Shown here: positions 5,144 through 7,193 of the stretch, one piece after another | Layout: the number at the start of each line of letters is the position of its first letter | Position numbering within the stretch: the first letter of the stretch is position 1 | From: Rhodoferax sp. | GTDB taxonomy: Bacteria; Pseudomonadota; Gammaproteobacteria; Burkholderiales; Burkholderiaceae_C | Direction: 5' to 3' | NCBI GenBank assembly: GCA_020048255.1 | Contig: JAIFMR010000111.1 | Coordinates: 1-7,193, forward strand | DNA length: 7,193 nucleotides | Position numbers and translations under genes: made by a program | The notes under the pieces: model-generated | The model's database searches: none | What the model was told of the DNA's origin: nothing | What the model saw: only the letters and a program-made list of their open reading frames with translations

Positions 5144-7193
5144 ATGGCGAAAACTGACGTTGGCATACGCCTAAGACTCGATGGTCAAGCCGCCGTCAAC
5201 AGCGGCCTGCGCCAGGTGGAGGGCAGCATGGGCGGCCTGGACCGCTCCGCAGACCTGGTGGGAGCATCTTTTAAAAACCTTGCTGCCACCGCCGCGGCTG
5301 GTTTGTCCGTGCGTGCATTTGTACAGGCTGCCGATGCCGTCACCATTCTAAATAACCAGCTCAAGCTGGCCACGGGTAGCACGCAGGCAGCGGCCAAAGC
5401 CTATACAGCCCTTTTTGACATAGCGCAGCGCAGCCGGGTGTCATTCACCGAACTGGGCGGTACCTTTGCCAGCATCAGTCGTGCAGGCGAGGCACTGGGT
5501 GTGTCGCAAACGCGCCTACTTGCCATAACCGAGTCCATATCCAACGCAGTCGCCATCAGCGGCGGCAGTGCCGAGTCGGCCAAGGCATCACTTATTCAGC
5601 TTTCCCAAGGACTTGCCAGCGGCGTGCTGCGCGGCGACGAATTGAATTCTGTGATGGAGCAAACCCCAAGGCTTGCAAAAGCGCTGGCAGACGGTTTGGG
5701 TGTGTCCACAGGTGAGCTGCGCAAGTTAGGCGAGCAAGGCAAGATCACTGCCAGCGCCGTCATAAGCGCCTTGGAGTCCCAGTCTAAAGTGCTGTCAGGT
5801 GAGGTCAAAGACTCCGTTGTCACTGTAGGCCAAGCCTTCACCACCCTGCAAAACGCCACTGTTTTGGCCGTGGGCGAGTTTGACAAAGCCAGTGGCGTAT
5901 CCAACACACTGGCCACGGCATTGCGAGGTGTAGCCGATGTGGTGCAGACCATAGGCGCAGCGTTCAAAGAAAATGAGACTGCTATCCAGACCACTGTAGG
6001 GGCGCTAGCGGGCCTTGCCTCCGTTGCCATAGTCGGCAAACTGGCAGCAGTAGCCTCCGGCATTGGCGGCATAAGCGGCGCACTGGTGATACTGCGCGGC
6101 GTGGTGGCATCGCTCAATCCATGGACCCTTGCCTTGGTAGTGGGTGGCACCACTGTGGGGGCTATATCAGGGTATGCGGACGCACAATCCAAAACCATCA
6201 AAGGCATGGCAAGTGATCTGCGCGAGCTAGAGCGCCTGAATGCACGCGCAGCGGCAGATCCAAGCGATGCTATTCTGAACGCAAAAGTCGCTGAACGCAC
6301 CAAAAAAATCATAGAACTGCGCACCGAGCTGGATAGGCTCTCCAAAGTGCAAGCACAAGCCGATGCGCCAATTGGCAGCGTAGGCAGTGGCGACACCATC
6401 CTGCGCCGCGAACTCGCCCGCCAAGAGGCTCTAAAGTCTCCCGACAAAGATGCCATCGCCAACGCAAAAAAAGCATTGGTCGACCAAAACCGCGAACTCA
6501 AAGAGCAAGCGCAATTACTGGCAAAACTCTCCGGCGTGAATGGCGACTACATCGAGCAGCTAACCAGGCTGCAGGCTGTGCGCAAATCGCAAAACCTCAG
6601 CGATGCGCGTTATGCCGAGCTGGTCACTGAACTCATTGGCCAGCAGCCGATGGTCAAAGAACTGTATGCCGCGCAAGAGGATGCAGCCAAAGCCGCAGCC
6701 AAAGCGCAAGAAGACCAAAACAAAGCCCTCGACAAGTGGAGCGATCTGCGCATCAAGGAAGCCGCCGACCTGGACGAACAGATAACCAAAAAACAGGCCG
6801 AAGCAGATGCCATTGGCCAAACCGCAGAGGCTGTGGCTGCACTCACCGCCGCCAAATACGACGAAGCAGCAGCTACAAAAGAAGCCTACGCCGCAGCCCT
6901 GCAAAATGCCAGCGCCTATGCGGGGGAATTCAAAGACGCATATTTGCAAGCCGCGCAAGATGCCAAAGACCAGGCCACCAAGTTGCGCAAACTCGCACAA
7001 TTGGAAACAGTAGCCGGTGCCAAAAAAGCCGCAGACGAATCTACAAAAGAATGGCAAAAAACCGCTGACAAAATCAACGACTCCATAACCGACGCACTGA
7101 TGCGCGGCTTTGAGAGCAGCAAAGGCTTCGCTGAGAACCTGCGCGACACCGTTGTGAATATGTTCAAGACGATGGTGCTGCGCCCCGTTATCA
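5144..7193 (+). CDS. Tail tape measure protein (partial, C-terminus beyond window)
   Basis: The 683 visible residues run off the right edge with no stop. Tape measure proteins set tail length, fill the tube lumen, and take part in DNA delivery. Residues about 65-215 are the conserved tape-measure N-terminal domain: SFTELGGTFASISRAGEALG (100-119), then SAESAKASLIQLSQGLASG (142-160), LRGDELNSVMEQTPRLAKAL (162-181) and GELRKLGEQGKITASAV (190-206). Residues about 282-345 are hydrophobic and glycine-rich, able to form one or two membrane-spanning helices. About 350-640 are long, alanine- and charge-rich helices with coiled-coil character. Residues 633-683 (for example SITDALMRGFESSKGFAENL at 647-666, then VLRPVI) match the lambda-family tape measure C-terminal domain. 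Because the C-terminal domain has already started, the missing part is probably short to moderate. It directly follows the G/T chaperones that act on it. Confidence 0.95.
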   Translation, partial: MAKTDVGIRLRLDGQAAVNSGLRQVEGSMGGLDRSADLVGASFKNLAATAAAGLSVRAFVQAADAVTILNNQLKLATGSTQAAAKAYTALFDIAQRSRVSFTELGGTFASISRAGEALGVSQTRLLAITESISNAVAISGGSAESAKASLIQLSQGLASGVLRGDELNSVMEQTPRLAKALADGLGVSTGELRKLGEQGKITASAVISALESQSKVLSGEVKDSVVTVGQAFTTLQNATVLAVGEFDKASGVSNTLATALRGVADVVQTIGAAFKENETAIQTTVGALAGLASVAIVGKLAAVASGIGGISGALVILRGVVASLNPWTLALVVGGTTVGAISGYADAQSKTIKGMASDLRELERLNARAAADPSDAILNAKVAERTKKIIELRTELDRLSKVQAQADAPIGSVGSGDTILRRELARQEALKSPDKDAIANAKKALVDQNRELKEQAQLLAKLSGVNGDYIEQLTRLQAVRKSQNLSDARYAELVTELIGQQPMVKELYAAQEDAAKAAAKAQEDQNKALDKWSDLRIKEAADLDEQITKKQAEADAIGQTAEAVAALTAAKYDEAAATKEAYAAALQNASAYAGEFKDAYLQAAQDAKDQATKLRKLAQLETVAGAKKAADESTKEWQKTADKINDSITDALMRGFESSKGFAENLRDTVVNMFKTMVLRPVI

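Noticed and set aside
5596..6501. 301-codon open frame on the - strand opposite the tape measure gene
   Set aside because: Very rich in Ser, Ala, Thr and Arg with no recognisable motifs; it mirrors the codon use of the tape measure frame.

Overview
This window is a contiguous piece of the virion-assembly module of a tailed phage or prophage with a long non-contractile tail (siphovirus-like), all on the + strand and tightly packed. No bacterial housekeeping genes, RNA genes, CRISPR arrays, insertion sequences, integrase or attachment sites were seen. G+C is moderately high and the codon use and protein style fit a betaproteobacterial host, perhaps Burkholderiales. That host call is an inference from style, not from a marker gene.

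Layout: (1) 2-88, the last 28 codons of an upstream gene, by position probably the portal protein. (2) 181-2061, a single gene fusing an HK97-type prohead protease (S78/U35-like) to a scaffold (delta) domain and an HK97-fold major capsid protein, with an in-frame internal start and Shine-Dalgarno sequence at 761-774. (3) 2074-2286, a small protein of unknown function. (4) 2283-2915, a 210-residue beta-rich structural protein whose core appears split by an inserted domain. (5) 2920-3207, a head-tail joining protein resembling lambda FII. (6) 3204-3641, a tail terminator/completion protein. (7) 3661-4305, the tail tube protein, behind the best ribosome binding site in the window. (8) 4306-4425, a G+C-rich non-coding spacer with inverted repeats. 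(9) 4426-4761 and 4839-5129, the tail assembly chaperone pair, equivalent to lambda G and T, linked by a probable -1 frameshift at A AAA AAC (4752-4758). (10) 5144-7193, the tape measure protein, cut by the window end.

The genes follow the order of assembly. The protease/capsid gene builds and matures the prohead, the next small proteins probably decorate the capsid or seal the portal vertex, the terminator caps the tail, and the tube protein polymerises around the tape measure protein with help from the G/GT chaperones. Several genes overlap by 4 nt (ATGA) or are a few bases apart, which suggests translational coupling in one late operon.

I saw no previously undescribed stand-alone system here. 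The most informative signals are two recoding or dual-product arrangements (the G/GT frameshift and the nested capsid start), two domain insertions in structural proteins, and the structured spacer between the tail tube and chaperone genes.
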